Below, in pieces: positions 9,977-19,100 of a stretch of DNA of 64,000 nt; positions within the stretch are counted from its first letter, which is position 1, and every line of letters begins with the position of its first letter. Source of the DNA: Mycobacterium gordonae (GTDB taxonomy: Bacteria > Actinomycetota > Actinomycetes > Mycobacteriales > Mycobacteriaceae); contig NZ_CP070973.1 of assembly GCF_017086405.1 (NCBI RefSeq), forward strand, positions 1,984,001 through 2,048,000, written 5' to 3'. The position numbers and the translations under genes are program-made. Under the pieces are notes generated by a model that saw only the letters and a program-made list of their open reading frames with translations, had not been told where the DNA came from and did not search any database.

Positions 9977-10750
9977 TCAGTTACCGGCTTCGATGGCCGC
10001 CACCTTCGCCGCCCCTTCGGATCCGCACAACGGCTGAAGGTCCACTCCGCCGGCGGCCAGTAGCTCGTCGATGCGGCGCTTGAGTTCGCCCGAGGAAAGG
10101 TAGGCATAGAGATTCTTGCCAGGGCACGAGGTCTGGGCGATATCACGGTGGCCCGCTAACGTGCTGGTCGCAAGTTTGTAAGTGCCAGCGGCCCAAGCGA
10201 ATACCTGTGCTGCGCCGCGAATTTGCTCTTCGGGTACGGCTTCTCGGTCGAAGTCGCCTTCGCAGATGACGAGGAAGTGGCCGATCGTGTTGTAGTCCGT
10301 GGCCGTGTCGCCGGCGATCTCGGGACTGCGCAGCTGGTAGATGTTGCCCTTGCCGTCCACCCCGAAGTGATAGGCAATGTCTATCCAACCCAGACTGTCC
10401 TGGTGGTAACGCTGGTCTGCGCGGAAGCGGGCCGGAGCGTTGCGGTTGTCGCCCAGCATGACGGCCGCGTGGTGCAGCGTCATGCGGGTGATCGTTTGGG
10501 GCGTCCCACCGGGACGGGCGGGACGGGCACCCCATGCGTCGCGGCATAACAGCGTCGCCGAAATCGCGTGCCGCGCCGGGGGGGCAAGTGGTGCAGTCGG
10601 CGCGCTGGGGCTTGATGAGCCGGTCGACGGCGCTGGCGCTGGATCTGCAGTACTTCTCGCGCAGCATGCGCCGACTGTTGCTGCCGCCCCGAGGCCGCCG
10701 GCCGCTGACAACAGCCAGCGGCGACTGACACGATCTGCAGAAGCGTCCAT
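9977..10750 (-). CDS. Tat-exported lipoprotein PGRP/amidase_2
   Basis: 257 residues. The N-terminus has a twin-arginine motif (DRVSRRWLLSAAGG) followed by a possible lipobox VGAC. A Ser/Pro/Ala linker (about 32-58) leads to a peptidoglycan-recognition/amidase_2 domain: RDAWGARP, MTLHHAA (first zinc His), IAYHFGVDGKGNIYQ, and GHRDIAQTSCPGKNLY, which supplies the second His and the zinc Cys. All three zinc ligands of T7-lysozyme-type amidases are present, so N-acetylmuramoyl-L-alanine amidase activity on the outer face of the membrane is likely. Predicted role: cell-wall turnover. Confidence 0.8.
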   Translation of the reverse strand: MDASADRVSRRWLLSAAGGLGAAATVGACCARSTADPAPAPSTGSSSPSAPTAPLAPPARHAISATLLCRDAWGARPARPGGTPQTITRMTLHHAAVMLGDNRNAPARFRADQRYHQDSLGWIDIAYHFGVDGKGNIYQLRSPEIAGDTATDYNTIGHFLVICEGDFDREAVPEEQIRGAAQVFAWAAGTYKLATSTLAGHRDIAQTSCPGKNLYAYLSSGELKRRIDELLAAGGVDLQPLCGSEGAAKVAAIEAGN

Positions 10751-11273
10751 GGGTTCACGATAGAGACAAGAGGCTGCAGTGGTCGGCGGCAGCCTAGATG
10801 TCTAAGCGACGCGAATTAAGTTGAAGACTCCGCTGGGTCGGCAATTCGGCAATCGAAACCTTCTGCAGCGTGGGGGACTGGCCAGAGGTATTTGTTCACC
10901 AAGGCCAAACCCGCGACTGAATACTGCTCACCCGTGCGGTCCCCGCTAGTGGCCGCCGATAACCAGGAACCCTAAACCCCGGTCCCTGGCCCGAGATCAC
11001 GACGTCAAGATAGTCAGACCTGGTGCCGCCCACGATAGCGGCATCGGCGTCCAGCAAATGAAAGGCAGTCGACGCCGATTTTCTTCGAAAATTCTGCGCT
11101 ATGTCTTGATCAGGGCTCCTTAGACACGAATTTGTACATTCTCGGCGGCTCAGTGCGAATAATCTCGCCTGAGTGTTGCGTGAGGGATTGAGGTCGGCGT
11201 AGTCTGCCGCTGCTCTTGGATAGATATTCAGTGGACGACTTCGCGAAGTTGCTACAAGGGGTGAAGACGACTC
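10751..11273. other. Long, relatively AT-rich intergenic region
   Basis: 523 bases without a convincing gene between the divergent amidase and PE-lipase genes. An open frame on the minus strand spans much of it but has no family resemblance and overlaps the PE domain antisense. The last 250 bases are clearly lower in GC than the surrounding genes and contain short inverted repeats. It probably holds the promoter and leader of the second PE-lipase. Confidence 0.5.
11238..11249. promoter_or_regulatory. Perfect 12-bp palindrome upstream of PE-lipase
   Basis: ACTTCGCGAAGT is a perfect dyad ending 24 bases before the PE-lipase start, with AAGGGGTGAAG as ribosome binding site between them. It is a candidate operator; no regulator gene is adjacent. 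Confidence 0.3.
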
Positions 11274-12653
11274 ATGACGGCAATGCTTGCGATTCAGGAA
11301 ACGTTTTTTGTCGCGGCGCAGAACATTGCTTCGATCGGTTCGGCGGTTGCCGGTGCAAACGAGGGCGTGGTGAATGCCATCGTTGAGGTAGGGCCCGCTT
11401 CCGAAGACGAGGTGTCGGCGGCTGTCGCTGCGTTGTTCTCGGCTCACGGGCAGAGCTATCGCGACGCCAGCGCAGCGGTGGCATCGTTCCACGACCGGTT
11501 CGTCCAAACGCTGAACGACGCGCATACTGCGTATGCCGCCGCCGAGGTGGAAAACTTTGCGCTGTTAGACAAGGTCGATTTCGTCTTTTCGAATGTTCGG
11601 CAGACCTCGTCGGCGGTAGCCGGCGAAATCGACCGGCTGGGCACCATGCTTGTCACCGAGATCGTCGGGGCGCCGGCCGCACCGCCGTTCCAGGCGATCC
11701 AGGATGGGACCTTTACCGGCACGCCGGCACTGCCCACACGATTGGAACTTGCTTCGCTGTACCCGGTGAAACCCCTGCTGGACTTGTCCGGAATGGAAAC
11801 TCGGTTGATAGCACCGGGTTCTCCATTTCTTACGTTGCTGGCCAGCGATGTCCCGCCGCTGTCCTGGGTAATTGGAAATTCCCCACCGCCGCTGCTAAAT
11901 TTGCTGCTGAATCAAACTGTCCAGCAGACTACGTCCCACGGGATCACAGTCGTGCAGATTACGCCAGCCCATCCGACGGGCGAATACGTAATTGGTATTC
12001 ACGGTGGTGCCTTTGTCTTGCCGCCTTCGTTCCTGCATTGGATTCATTACTCGGTGATGTCATACCAGACCGGCGCAATCGTGCAAGTGCCGATTTACCC
12101 GTTGCTGCAGGAGGGTGGGACCGCAGCCTTGGTGGTACCGGCGATGGCCGGCTTCATCTCTGAGCAGATCGGTCTGCACGGAGCCGCCAACGTGAGCGTG
12201 ATCGGCGACTCTTCGGGCGGCAACATCGCGCTAGCGGCGGTCCAATACATGGTCGGCCATGGTGAACCCGCACCATCGTCCATGGTCTTGCTCTCGCCAT
12301 GGTTAGACGCTGGGATGACCAATCCGAATATTGCGTTCGTCCAGGATCCGATAGTCCCGATCCGGTCGCCGCAATTGCTCGGCCAGTGGTGGGCTGGCAA
12401 CCTGCCCGTCAACGACCCCTTAGTGAGTCCACTGTATGGACCTATGAACGGATTGCCGCAGACGTATGTCTACTCAGGCAACCTGGATTCACTCGCACCC
12501 GATGTGTTCCGGCTTCAGGATGCCGCTAGAGCGGCCAATGCTCCGGTCGACTTTGTCCTGGCCAACGGCCAGATACATGACTGGATAATCCTGACTATCG
12601 ATGGGCCGCGCTACTGGCAGCAGATCAACCAGGAGCTCGGAATCGTCCGCTGA
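11274..12653 (+). CDS. PE-lipase fusion (LipY-like), second copy
   Basis: 459 residues: PE domain (1-95, [18 protein letters not shown], secretion motif YAAAE at 87-91), a longer linker (about 96-185) than the copy at 5.2 kb, then the same HSL-type hydrolase with HGG (243-245), GDSSG (Ser313), Asp405 and His435. Paralogy is obvious: both share [19 protein letters not shown] and VSPLYG. Codon use is noticeably more AT-tolerant than in the first copy, for example runs using AAT, TTT and TTG, which suggests a separate origin rather than a fresh tandem duplication. The product is probably ESX-exported. Confidence 0.85.
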   Translation: MTAMLAIQETFFVAAQNIASIGSAVAGANEGVVNAIVEVGPASEDEVSAAVAALFSAHGQSYRDASAAVASFHDRFVQTLNDAHTAYAAAEVENFALLDKVDFVFSNVRQTSSAVAGEIDRLGTMLVTEIVGAPAAPPFQAIQDGTFTGTPALPTRLELASLYPVKPLLDLSGMETRLIAPGSPFLTLLASDVPPLSWVIGNSPPPLLNLLLNQTVQQTTSHGITVVQITPAHPTGEYVIGIHGGAFVLPPSFLHWIHYSVMSYQTGAIVQVPIYPLLQEGGTAALVVPAMAGFISEQIGLHGAANVSVIGDSSGGNIALAAVQYMVGHGEPAPSSMVLLSPWLDAGMTNPNIAFVQDPIVPIRSPQLLGQWWAGNLPVNDPLVSPLYGPMNGLPQTYVYSGNLDSLAPDVFRLQDAARAANAPVDFVLANGQIHDWIILTIDGPRYWQQINQELGIVR

Positions 12654-12817
12654 CCGTCGGCGACGGATCGCTCTGCATCTGGCTCGATCGCCGGGACCGG
12701 GGAGGATGGGGGCCGTGGGCTGCGCTAACACCGAACTGGTCCTCGTCCTTCGGTTCGCTCGGTGGATCACACTAAGCTGAAACTGCTCTGTAACTGCCCA
12801 CGAACGCCGGGAATCAG

Positions 12818-14326
12818 GTGAAGCGAAAGGTCGCCGCGCTCGCCAGTTTGCTGATGGCGCTCGTATCTGGTTGCTCGCACGGCACCGCACCGCGCACTGC
12901 GTTAAGCGGCAGCGGCCAAGCGGAGCCAGCCGCTCCTACGCGTGTCCATGTATCGCCGCCGAAGTTGCCCGAGATGGCTCACGCGCCAGCCTTCGCCGCC
13001 GTCTCCAACCTGATCAACGATGCCATCGCAGCCGACAAGCTGCCCGGCGCGGTGGTTGAGATCGGGCACGGTGGCGCCGTCGCTTTCCACCAGGCGTACG
13101 GCTCTCGCAAGCACGGCGGTGAACCTGGCCTGGACGGCCGGCCGGCGCCCGCCGAGCCGATGACCGAGGACACAATCTTCGATCTGGCGTCACTGACCAA
13201 GAACCTGGTCACCGCGACTGCCGTCATGCAGCTTTACGAACAGGGCAGCGTGCGCGTCGACGATCCCGTCCAGCAGTATCTGGCGGACTTCAACCCGGGC
13301 AACGACCCACGGCGTGCGAAGGTGACGATTCGGATGTTGCTCACGCACACCTCGGGCGAACCGGGCGACGTCGAACTCAAGGACCCCTGGGGACTGGCGG
13401 GACCCGACAAGTCCGAAGGCATCCGCCGCGCATTGACCACGCGGCTGCAGTCCGGCCCCGGCGAGGGTTTCCGCTACTCCGACATCAACTTCATCCTGCT
13501 CGGTGCGCTGGTCGAGAAAATCACCGGTGAGGCGCTCGATGTGTATGCCCAGGAACACATTTTCGCCCCGCTGGGCATGGCCGACACCCGGTTCCTGCCC
13601 CCGGCCAAGGCGTGCGGCCCGCACGTCACCTACGGGTCCGCTGTCGCCTGGGCTCCGGGGTCAGGCCCAGGCAGCTGTCCGGCAGGCGCCTGGGACACCA
13701 GTGTGCTGGCGCGTATCGCGCCGACCGCACGTGACGAAGAGGGCAGAGCCGACCCGGGCAAGAACCCCGACCTCGACCACCTGCTTCGGGGCACCGTGCA
13801 CGACACGACGGCCCGGCGCATGGGCGGGGTTGCTGGGCATGCCGGCGTGTTCTCCACGGCATACGACGTCAGCATTTTCGCTCAGGCCCTGCTCGACCGG
13901 CTGGCCGGACGGCCAAGCCAATTCCCGCTTGAGCAAACGACTTTGCAGATGATGACCGCGCCGCAGCAACCGGGACACACACCCCAGCAACTCGAAGCCG
14001 CCAATCAGGCTGCCCGGATAGCCCTCGCGCAACGGCCTGCCAGCAACCATTCGCTGCTCGCCGCGCGCTATCCGGCGATCGCGGGCCAGAACCTGCGCGG
14101 CTTCGGCTGGGATATCGACACCGGACAGTCCGCACCGCGGGGCGCGGTCTTTCCCATCGGCAGCTTCGGCCACACCGGCTTCACGGGAACCTCGCTGTGG
14201 ATCGACCCGGGCTCCGACACTTACATCGTTGTGCTCGCCAATTCGATCCACACCCGCGGCAGTCCTCCGATGTCGAACCTGCGCGGCGAGGTGGCGACGG
14301 CGGCTGCTCGCGCGCTCGGCCTCTGA
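12818..14326 (+). CDS. Beta-lactamase-family serine hydrolase lipoprotein
   Basis: 502 residues from a GTG start. A lipoprotein signal peptide ends in the lipobox LVSGC (Cys about 19). The beta-lactamase/CubicO-type domain has SLTK (the SxxK nucleophile motif, in FDLASLTKNLV), YSDIN in the position of the YxN motif, and HTGFTG near the C-terminus as the third motif. The family includes esterases, D-aminopeptidases and penicillin-binding-like proteins, and the second motif is not the strict class C form, so the substrate cannot be given. It is probably anchored on the outer membrane leaflet. Confidence 0.75.
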   Translation: MKRKVAALASLLMALVSGCSHGTAPRTALSGSGQAEPAAPTRVHVSPPKLPEMAHAPAFAAVSNLINDAIAADKLPGAVVEIGHGGAVAFHQAYGSRKHGGEPGLDGRPAPAEPMTEDTIFDLASLTKNLVTATAVMQLYEQGSVRVDDPVQQYLADFNPGNDPRRAKVTIRMLLTHTSGEPGDVELKDPWGLAGPDKSEGIRRALTTRLQSGPGEGFRYSDINFILLGALVEKITGEALDVYAQEHIFAPLGMADTRFLPPAKACGPHVTYGSAVAWAPGSGPGSCPAGAWDTSVLARIAPTARDEEGRADPGKNPDLDHLLRGTVHDTTARRMGGVAGHAGVFSTAYDVSIFAQALLDRLAGRPSQFPLEQTTLQMMTAPQQPGHTPQQLEAANQAARIALAQRPASNHSLLAARYPAIAGQNLRGFGWDIDTGQSAPRGAVFPIGSFGHTGFTGTSLWIDPGSDTYIVVLANSIHTRGSPPMSNLRGEVATAAARALGL

Positions 14327-14332
14327 GCTCCT

Positions 14333-15022
14333 TCAGGGCCGCTCGAAATGCTGGTAGTCAACCGGCATCGCCCAGTCACCGCCCCACAGCCAGCCTCGAT
14401 CGGTGAAGGCGTGCACCGCCGGGTCGCCGCGGTGCAAGATCCCGGCGTCGATGCGGCTGCGGTCCAAATATGTTGCCGCGTTGAGCGGTTCGAAGTCGCC
14501 ACCGGAGTAGAGGCACGGGTTGAGGCGCGGGTTGAGGTCGATCGCGCGGCCGTAGGCGTGTTGAGCCCAGCGGCCGGTGCCCGGAATGGTGCGGCAGTTG
14601 AACGCCGAGGTGTTGTCGTCCTCCATCGACAGTTCGTCGTCGGCGCCCGGGTACCGGTCCACATTCTGCATTCGCTCGATGGGATAGCCCAGACCCAAGA
14701 GCTGCCCGAAGATGTTGATGACGGCCGGCACCAGGTCTTCGTGCACGATCAGCTCGCCGTCGTGCGGCTGCCCGTCAAAACCCATGTGGCTGATACGGAT
14801 TCGTCGCAGCTGCGCGGGTTCGACGGGACAGCCCGGTCGCCAGCTCGCGCCGAGATCGGCGGCGGTCACCGGCTGCACGACCGGGGCGGCGGGAGCGGCT
14901 GGGGACGATGGTGATGAGGGAGGAGATGTCGCTGTGGCTGGATGAGGTGGCTCCGTACGGGCGCACTGCACCAGCACGCCAAGCAATGTGAGCGCGGCGA
15001 GCGCCGGCAGGCACGACCTCAA
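14333..15022 (-). CDS. M15-type D-Ala-D-Ala carboxypeptidase-like exported protein
   Basis: 229 residues. Start is TTG at 15022, overlapping the stop of the upstream VOC gene by four bases (TTGA), so translation is probably coupled. A signal peptide with Cys near residue 20 (LVQC, a weak lipobox) is followed by a Pro/Ser/Ala-rich linker (about 22-48). The catalytic domain shows WAQHAYGRAIDLNPRL (His and Asp zinc ligands) and DYQHFE (third His), the VanY/M15 set. Probably a peptidoglycan endopeptidase or carboxypeptidase at the cell surface. Confidence 0.75.
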   Translation of the reverse strand: MRSCLPALAALTLLGVLVQCARTEPPHPATATSPPSSPSSPAAPAAPVVQPVTAADLGASWRPGCPVEPAQLRRIRISHMGFDGQPHDGELIVHEDLVPAVINIFGQLLGLGYPIERMQNVDRYPGADDELSMEDDNTSAFNCRTIPGTGRWAQHAYGRAIDLNPRLNPCLYSGGDFEPLNAATYLDRSRIDAGILHRGDPAVHAFTDRGWLWGGDWAMPVDYQHFERP

Positions 15023-15888
15023 CGCGGCCCGATCAGCAGCGTGGGCACTCCGCAGGTGCCGTCCCTGACGCTGACGACGCGCGTGCCGGGCTTGCGGCCG
15101 GGTCGAACCTCGGAGACATCGAGGCCGGCTGCCAGCAACCGGTTCCGCGCCGCGTCGGCGTTCGGTACCCGCCAGGAAAGTCCCCAGAGCGCATCGGTGT
15201 GCTCCGGCAACTGCGCGGTACGCAGCGGCTGGGCGATCTCGACGGTGACGCCGCCGACGCGTAGAAAAATCAGCCGCATGCCCCAGTCGGGGAAGCCGCG
15301 GTCCAGCGCGAGACGCAGGCCCAGCCCGTCGCGGTACAGCGCGATCGCGCCGTCCCCGTCGGATGTCTGCACGACCGCGTGGTCGATCCCGGTGACTATG
15401 CCCTGTGCCGAGGTATCGGCGGATCCGACCGGCGCGGCCTCGGGGAGCCGGCTGGGGGATTGGTGCTCGATCGCGATGATCAGCACGCCGCGGGTGCGTG
15501 CCGGCGGCAGCAGCACGCTGCGCCAGTGCCGCTCCATGCCGGTGGCGGTGTCGCGGCCGTGGCCCGGCGAGACAGGCGGCGGCTCAAGGCCGTTGGCGGC
15601 GAGTCGGGCGTGGGCGTCGTCGAGGTCGGAGGTGGCGAACGCGAGCCCGATCGGGCCATCGCCTCGTCTGTCCAACTGCTCCGCGACAGTGCTCCCCAGC
15701 GGACCGTCGCCATCCGGCGTGATCAGTTCCAGGTAGGTGTTCTCGACCTTGAAGAGCGTATTCGCCGTGCCCCAGCCCGGATGTTCGCCGCGCCACGACG
15801 GACTTCGCGACAGCAGGGTGGCGTAGCGGCGCGTGGCGTCGCTGAGGTCGCCGACGGCGACGATGACGTGGTCGAGCGCGTCGAACAC
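15019..15888 (-). CDS. VOC-superfamily glyoxalase-like protein
   Basis: 289 residues with two vicinal-oxygen-chelate modules: FDALDHVIVAVGDLSDATRRYATLL in the first half and GIDHAVVQTSDGDGAIALYRDGLGL in the second. This matches the glyoxalase-like domain proteins common in actinobacteria; the ligand is unknown. A GTG start at 15888 is chosen because the VOC fold begins at once after it; the longer open frame upstream looks non-coding. It is the first gene of a coupled pair with the M15 peptidase. Confidence 0.7.
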   Translation of the reverse strand: MFDALDHVIVAVGDLSDATRRYATLLSRSPSWRGEHPGWGTANTLFKVENTYLELITPDGDGPLGSTVAEQLDRRGDGPIGLAFATSDLDDAHARLAANGLEPPPVSPGHGRDTATGMERHWRSVLLPPARTRGVLIIAIEHQSPSRLPEAAPVGSADTSAQGIVTGIDHAVVQTSDGDGAIALYRDGLGLRLALDRGFPDWGMRLIFLRVGGVTVEIAQPLRTAQLPEHTDALWGLSWRVPNADAARNRLLAAGLDVSEVRPGRKPGTRVVSVRDGTCGVPTLLIGPR

Positions 15889-15957
15889 GGATTCAGCATG
15901 CCTGATCGGGTGCCGCCCATCTGTTTGGGTGTCGGTTGTCTGGCTATCCCTGCTGAC

Positions 15958-16173
15958 ATGCCGGACACAGCACGTGAGCGCGCTGACGCGGGTGATCGCG
16001 CGGCGCAACTCGATGAGCAGATTGCCGAAGGTCACGAGTGGGCCAGCAACGCAAAGCCCAATAGCACCGGTGACCTGCACGGTGAGGCCGCCACCAGACA
16101 CCGACGGGCGGCGGGCAAGAGTCGCTCCGAAGCGGAGTGCGCCAGAAAGAAGGACCATGACGGGCGCGACTGA
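15958..16173 (+). CDS. Small hydrophilic protein, unknown
   Basis: 71 residues, strongly charged (MPDTARERADAGDRAAQLDEQ...), with no hydrophobic segment. The frame ends inside the next gene, overlapping it by 17 bases. No clear ribosome binding site. No family recognised; a weak call resting on the open frame and on its position between the VOC gene and the next small gene. Confidence 0.35.
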   Translation: MPDTARERADAGDRAAQLDEQIAEGHEWASNAKPNSTGDLHGEAATRHRRAAGKSRSEAECARKKDHDGRD

Positions 16174-16390
16174 GCATTCCTGGTCCGTCGAGGTCGGTGA
16201 GCCGTCCGCGCCGGATAATCCCGGGGTGCCTCCGGTGCCGACCACCGTGTACGCGGGTGATGAGGCTGAAGCGAAGGCCGGCTATGCCGATTCGACTACC
16301 CAGGCAACCGTGATGGACTACCGCTACGTGCTGCTACGTCATGTCGGAGAGGTCGTTGACTGCTGGGGAACCCCGCCGGCCGTCGGTTAG
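16157..16390 (+). CDS. Small conserved-type acidic protein, unknown
   Basis: 77 residues (MTGATEHSWSVEVGEPSAPD...), acidic, ending DCWGTPPAVG. AGAAAGAAGGACC immediately before the ATG is a good ribosome binding site and decides the start. No domain recognised. The stop overlaps the convergent DUF4345 gene by a few bases. Confidence 0.5.
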   Translation: MTGATEHSWSVEVGEPSAPDNPGVPPVPTTVYAGDEAEAKAGYADSTTQATVMDYRYVLLRHVGEVVDCWGTPPAVG

Positions 16391-16770
16391 CTTCGGGCGG
16401 TCAGCAGCAGGGCACCGCCGATGACTACTTCGACGACGAAGTAGAACCAGTTGGGGTAGAACGAGGTTCGGCCTTCTATGACGGCCGATACGACGCGGCC
16501 AAGCGCCATGCCCGCAAGTGCAAGCCCGACGGTGGCCATGATTGCGGTTCGCGTCGAACCTGTCCCCAAGCCCGGCTGGAATGCCGCAAACGCCAGCACA
16601 CCCGCGATCGCCACCCCGAATCCGCCGTACACGGCCCTCACCTCGGAGCGCGACTCACGCGTTGGCAGCGTGATGCCGAAAACCTGGATCAGGCTCGCCG
16701 GGGCGGCCAGCGCGTACAGGCCCATGCCGAGGAAGAAAACGGCGGCGAACGCGGTCACGACTACTGCCAA
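16387..16770 (-). CDS. DUF4345-like four-helix membrane protein
   Basis: 127 residues with about four hydrophobic segments (AVFFLGMGLYALAAP, VYGGFGVAIAGVLAFAAF, TVGLALAGMALGRVVS, FYFVVEVVIGGALLLTA). The pattern and the VYGGF / ALGR motifs match DUF4345 membrane proteins. Start is TTG at 16770, supported by GAGGAG a few bases before it. Function unknown. Confidence 0.65.
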   Translation of the reverse strand: MAVVVTAFAAVFFLGMGLYALAAPASLIQVFGITLPTRESRSEVRAVYGGFGVAIAGVLAFAAFQPGLGTGSTRTAIMATVGLALAGMALGRVVSAVIEGRTSFYPNWFYFVVEVVIGGALLLTARS

Positions 16771-16803
16771 TGCAGTCTCCTCACAGCTGTGCCGACCCGC
16801 CGA

Positions 16804-17871
16804 TCACAGATCGACGAGGGTGCCGGCCGTCGGGTCGACCTTCCCGTCGAGCAACTCCAGGTAGGCTCGCTGAATCTCGTCCTCAGTCGAGATCCGTTCC
16901 ACTCGAAGCCAATTCGAGGCCCACTGCGCGAACGGCGCCCATGATTCGGCGACGTTCTGGTCGAGTTTCGCCGTGCCCCAATCTGCGCCGCGCTTCTTGA
17001 TGCGGTCCGGGGCGAAGAAGAAGACGGGCTTGGGGCCGGCGAGATCGCCGCTGCCTTGCGCCATCTGCGTCCAGTGGGTCATGCCGACCGCGGAGCTGTG
17101 CGCGAGGTGATCTCCGTAGCGGGCGTGAACGTCGGCCCGCACCGCTCCGTCGCCGGAGATGTCGATGTACACGGCACGGTCACCGGGCAGTTCAGAAATG
17201 TTGTCGTACAGGTGAACTGAATCATAAACGTCCAGTCCTTCGACGAAAGCACGGTTGCCGGCCGATGTCAGCCCCACCACCCGGGCGCCGTCCCGCTTGG
17301 CGAGCAGGTAGGCCGCGATGATCGCCGTCTTGGACGAAGCGCTCGAGATCACGATGGTGTCCGCACCGAAAAAGGCTTCGTCCGCTACGAAGTCATCGAT
17401 GAGAAACGAGGTGAAGAAGAGCGGGAAGAACAAGATGTGCTCCGCTTCACGGTCGGCAGAATAGACGGGGTCCGTGGTGACGTCACGGTAGCCCTGATAT
17501 GCCGAGGGCAGCGGCAGCCGATGCGGTGCCGCGTCGATAAATCCCTTTTCATTGACGCGGTCCGGAACGATCATCAGGTGGCTGGCGCAGGGCAGGTAGC
17601 CGTAGACGCGCATGCCCGCGCTCAGGTCGGGGTGTCGAGAATCCTCGACGTGTGCGTAGCCCCAGACGTTCAGCCTTCCCCACTGCGGGTCGGATGCGGG
17701 GAAGAAGTCCCAGTAACGCATGGCGTCGCCGAAGACGGCGTAGGTGATGTTGTTCGACGTCAGCCCGAACGACTCGACTCGCAACACGGCCTGCCCGTCC
17801 GCCGGCGACGGCGGGTCGGCGGATCCGAAGCGGGTCCGGTGCAAGTCCGCGCGCAGAATCTCGAAGTCCAT
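16804..17871 (-). CDS. DUF2855 family protein
   Basis: 355 residues matching DUF2855, a family distantly related to medium-chain (quinone-type) dehydrogenases. The N-terminal part has VESFGLTSNNITYAVFGD; a central Rossmann-like stretch (IVISSASSKTAIIAAYLLAKRDGARVVGLTSAGN) sits where the cofactor domain would be. The strict glycine-rich GxGxxG is absent, so NAD(P) use is uncertain. No operon partner is evident. Confidence 0.75.
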   Translation of the reverse strand: MDFEILRADLHRTRFGSADPPSPADGQAVLRVESFGLTSNNITYAVFGDAMRYWDFFPASDPQWGRLNVWGYAHVEDSRHPDLSAGMRVYGYLPCASHLMIVPDRVNEKGFIDAAPHRLPLPSAYQGYRDVTTDPVYSADREAEHILFFPLFFTSFLIDDFVADEAFFGADTIVISSASSKTAIIAAYLLAKRDGARVVGLTSAGNRAFVEGLDVYDSVHLYDNISELPGDRAVYIDISGDGAVRADVHARYGDHLAHSSAVGMTHWTQMAQGSGDLAGPKPVFFFAPDRIKKRGADWGTAKLDQNVAESWAPFAQWASNWLRVERISTEDEIQRAYLELLDGKVDPTAGTLVDL

Positions 17872-17897
17872 GACAAAAGCCTAGGACGCGGCCAGCG

Positions 17898-18437
17898 TCA
17901 CAGCATCGAGTCCACCATCATCGTCCCCTGGCTGTCCGCGCGACTCGTCGAGTCACCGTTCTGCGCGAACACGATGAACGCGGACTGATGTGTCGAGGGG
18001 TTCAGCAGCTCGACGAATGTGCCCACCACCGGAATCAGACCCATTGCCGACGTTCCGTCAGCGCTGTAGTCGATGGCAGCTTCCTGGTGAAAATTGTTGC
18101 CCTGTACCGGTGTGGATGTCGGCACGGTCATGTTTCGGACGTTGGTCAGTCCGGTTGTCGACAGGTTGCTCAGTTGATCGATGTCGGTCTGCAGGGTGGC
18201 TGCCGCGTCGGTGCCGACAGCAGGTTTGACCTTGATCTCCATTTCCGCGGTGGCGAAGGTGTTATGCAACGTCACCCACCCGGGACCCTGGTTCCCGATC
18301 GTCCAGCCCGGCGCAGGCGTTACCGAGATGCCCTGCCCCAGGTCGATTGCGCCGGTCGCGGTGAGTGTCACCGCCGAATGGGACGTGTTGGTTGTCAAGG
18401 CGACTGCCAGAGTCACGGCAATCAGGTATCGGTGCAC
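17898..18437 (-). CDS. Exported protein, unknown
   Basis: 179 residues from a GTG start with GGAGTCAG just before it. A signal peptide (HRYLIAVTLAVALTTNTSHS) precedes a beta-rich domain with ISVTPAPGWTIGNQGPGWVTLHN, similar in layout to mycobacterial secreted or cell-wall-associated hypothetical proteins. No lipobox or enzyme motif. Function unknown. Confidence 0.65.
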   Translation of the reverse strand: MHRYLIAVTLAVALTTNTSHSAVTLTATGAIDLGQGISVTPAPGWTIGNQGPGWVTLHNTFATAEMEIKVKPAVGTDAAATLQTDIDQLSNLSTTGLTNVRNMTVPTSTPVQGNNFHQEAAIDYSADGTSAMGLIPVVGTFVELLNPSTHQSAFIVFAQNGDSTSRADSQGTMMVDSML

Positions 18438-18540
18438 GGTCTGACTCCTGGGCTCGATCCGGCAAGTGAGGTCAGATTGCTTTATCACACTCGGCGGAGT
18501 TGCGCTTGTCCAGAGGTGCCGGTCCGAATCGCGGGACTAG

Positions 18541-18762
18541 TTACGCCCGGCTGCCACGGGTCAGTCCGGCCAGTTCCTGGCGAACGCGCTTCTCGACGAG
18601 TAAGGGGATGAAGTCCCGGATGGGGCTCGCGGCGAATCGGGAATGATGCTCGCGGACGGCCTCGTCGAGAAACTCGGCGTTGACCTCGGGAAACTGCTCC
18701 ATCAGACGGCGCTCGATCTCGGCGATCCGGGTCTGCTCGGGGATCCGTGCGCGCGGAGGCAT
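18541..18762 (-). CDS. Three-helix bundle dimerization-domain protein
   Basis: 73 residues (IERRLMEQFPEVNAEFLDEAVREHH... DFIPLLVEKRVRQEL), typical of the short actinobacterial three-helix-bundle dimerization-domain proteins. No catalytic motif; probably an oligomerising cytoplasmic protein of unknown role. Confidence 0.65.
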   Translation of the reverse strand: MPPRARIPEQTRIAEIERRLMEQFPEVNAEFLDEAVREHHSRFAASPIRDFIPLLVEKRVRQELAGLTRGSRA

Positions 18763-19084
18763 GGTGAAAAGGATTGCCTGGCAGGTGACGGTTCGTCAAA
18801 CCGAAGGTTAACGAAGGCCCCGGGAGGTCCAGTCCGCCCACCGCGAGTGAACATCGCGACATCCGACGCCACGTCAAGCACCAGGGCCGGGCGCGCGCGT
18901 GGCGCTGTCCATCGACCGCTTCGGCCGGTTTCGTCGCGGTGCAGCGTCCAGCCGCCGATGTCGTTGACGTGTATCGAGTTCCCCGTTGGACTTGGGGTCG
19001 CGGCCGCAGGCATGACTGGCGTGGCGCATGGTGGGGCCGTCCGGCCCGGGCGGGTCCACCGCCTGCCGCACCCGAGCGATAGGG
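18763..19084. other. Intergenic region without a supported gene
   Basis: About 320 bases between the divergent three-helix-bundle and SRPBCC genes. Open frames exist on both strands, but their translations are Arg/Pro/Gly-rich and resemble no family. Regulatory content is limited to the palindrome at its right edge. Confidence 0.45.
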
Positions 19085-19100
19085 TGTACCATCTGGTACA
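19085..19100. promoter_or_regulatory. Candidate TetR operator, 7-bp inverted repeat
   Basis: TGTACCA-TC-TGGTACA is a perfect inverted repeat whose last base is the A of the ATG of the SRPBCC gene. A repressor bound here would block initiation of the SRPBCC-tetR operon. The TetR protein encoded next is the natural candidate for binding. Confidence 0.55.

Noticed and set aside
10896..11525. 209-codon minus-strand frame in the AT-richer gap
   Set aside because: It overlaps the PE domain antisense and resembles no family.
18702..19013. 103-codon minus-strand frame
   Set aside because: Pro/Arg/Ser-rich translation, overlaps the three-helix-bundle gene, no family and no good ribosome binding site.
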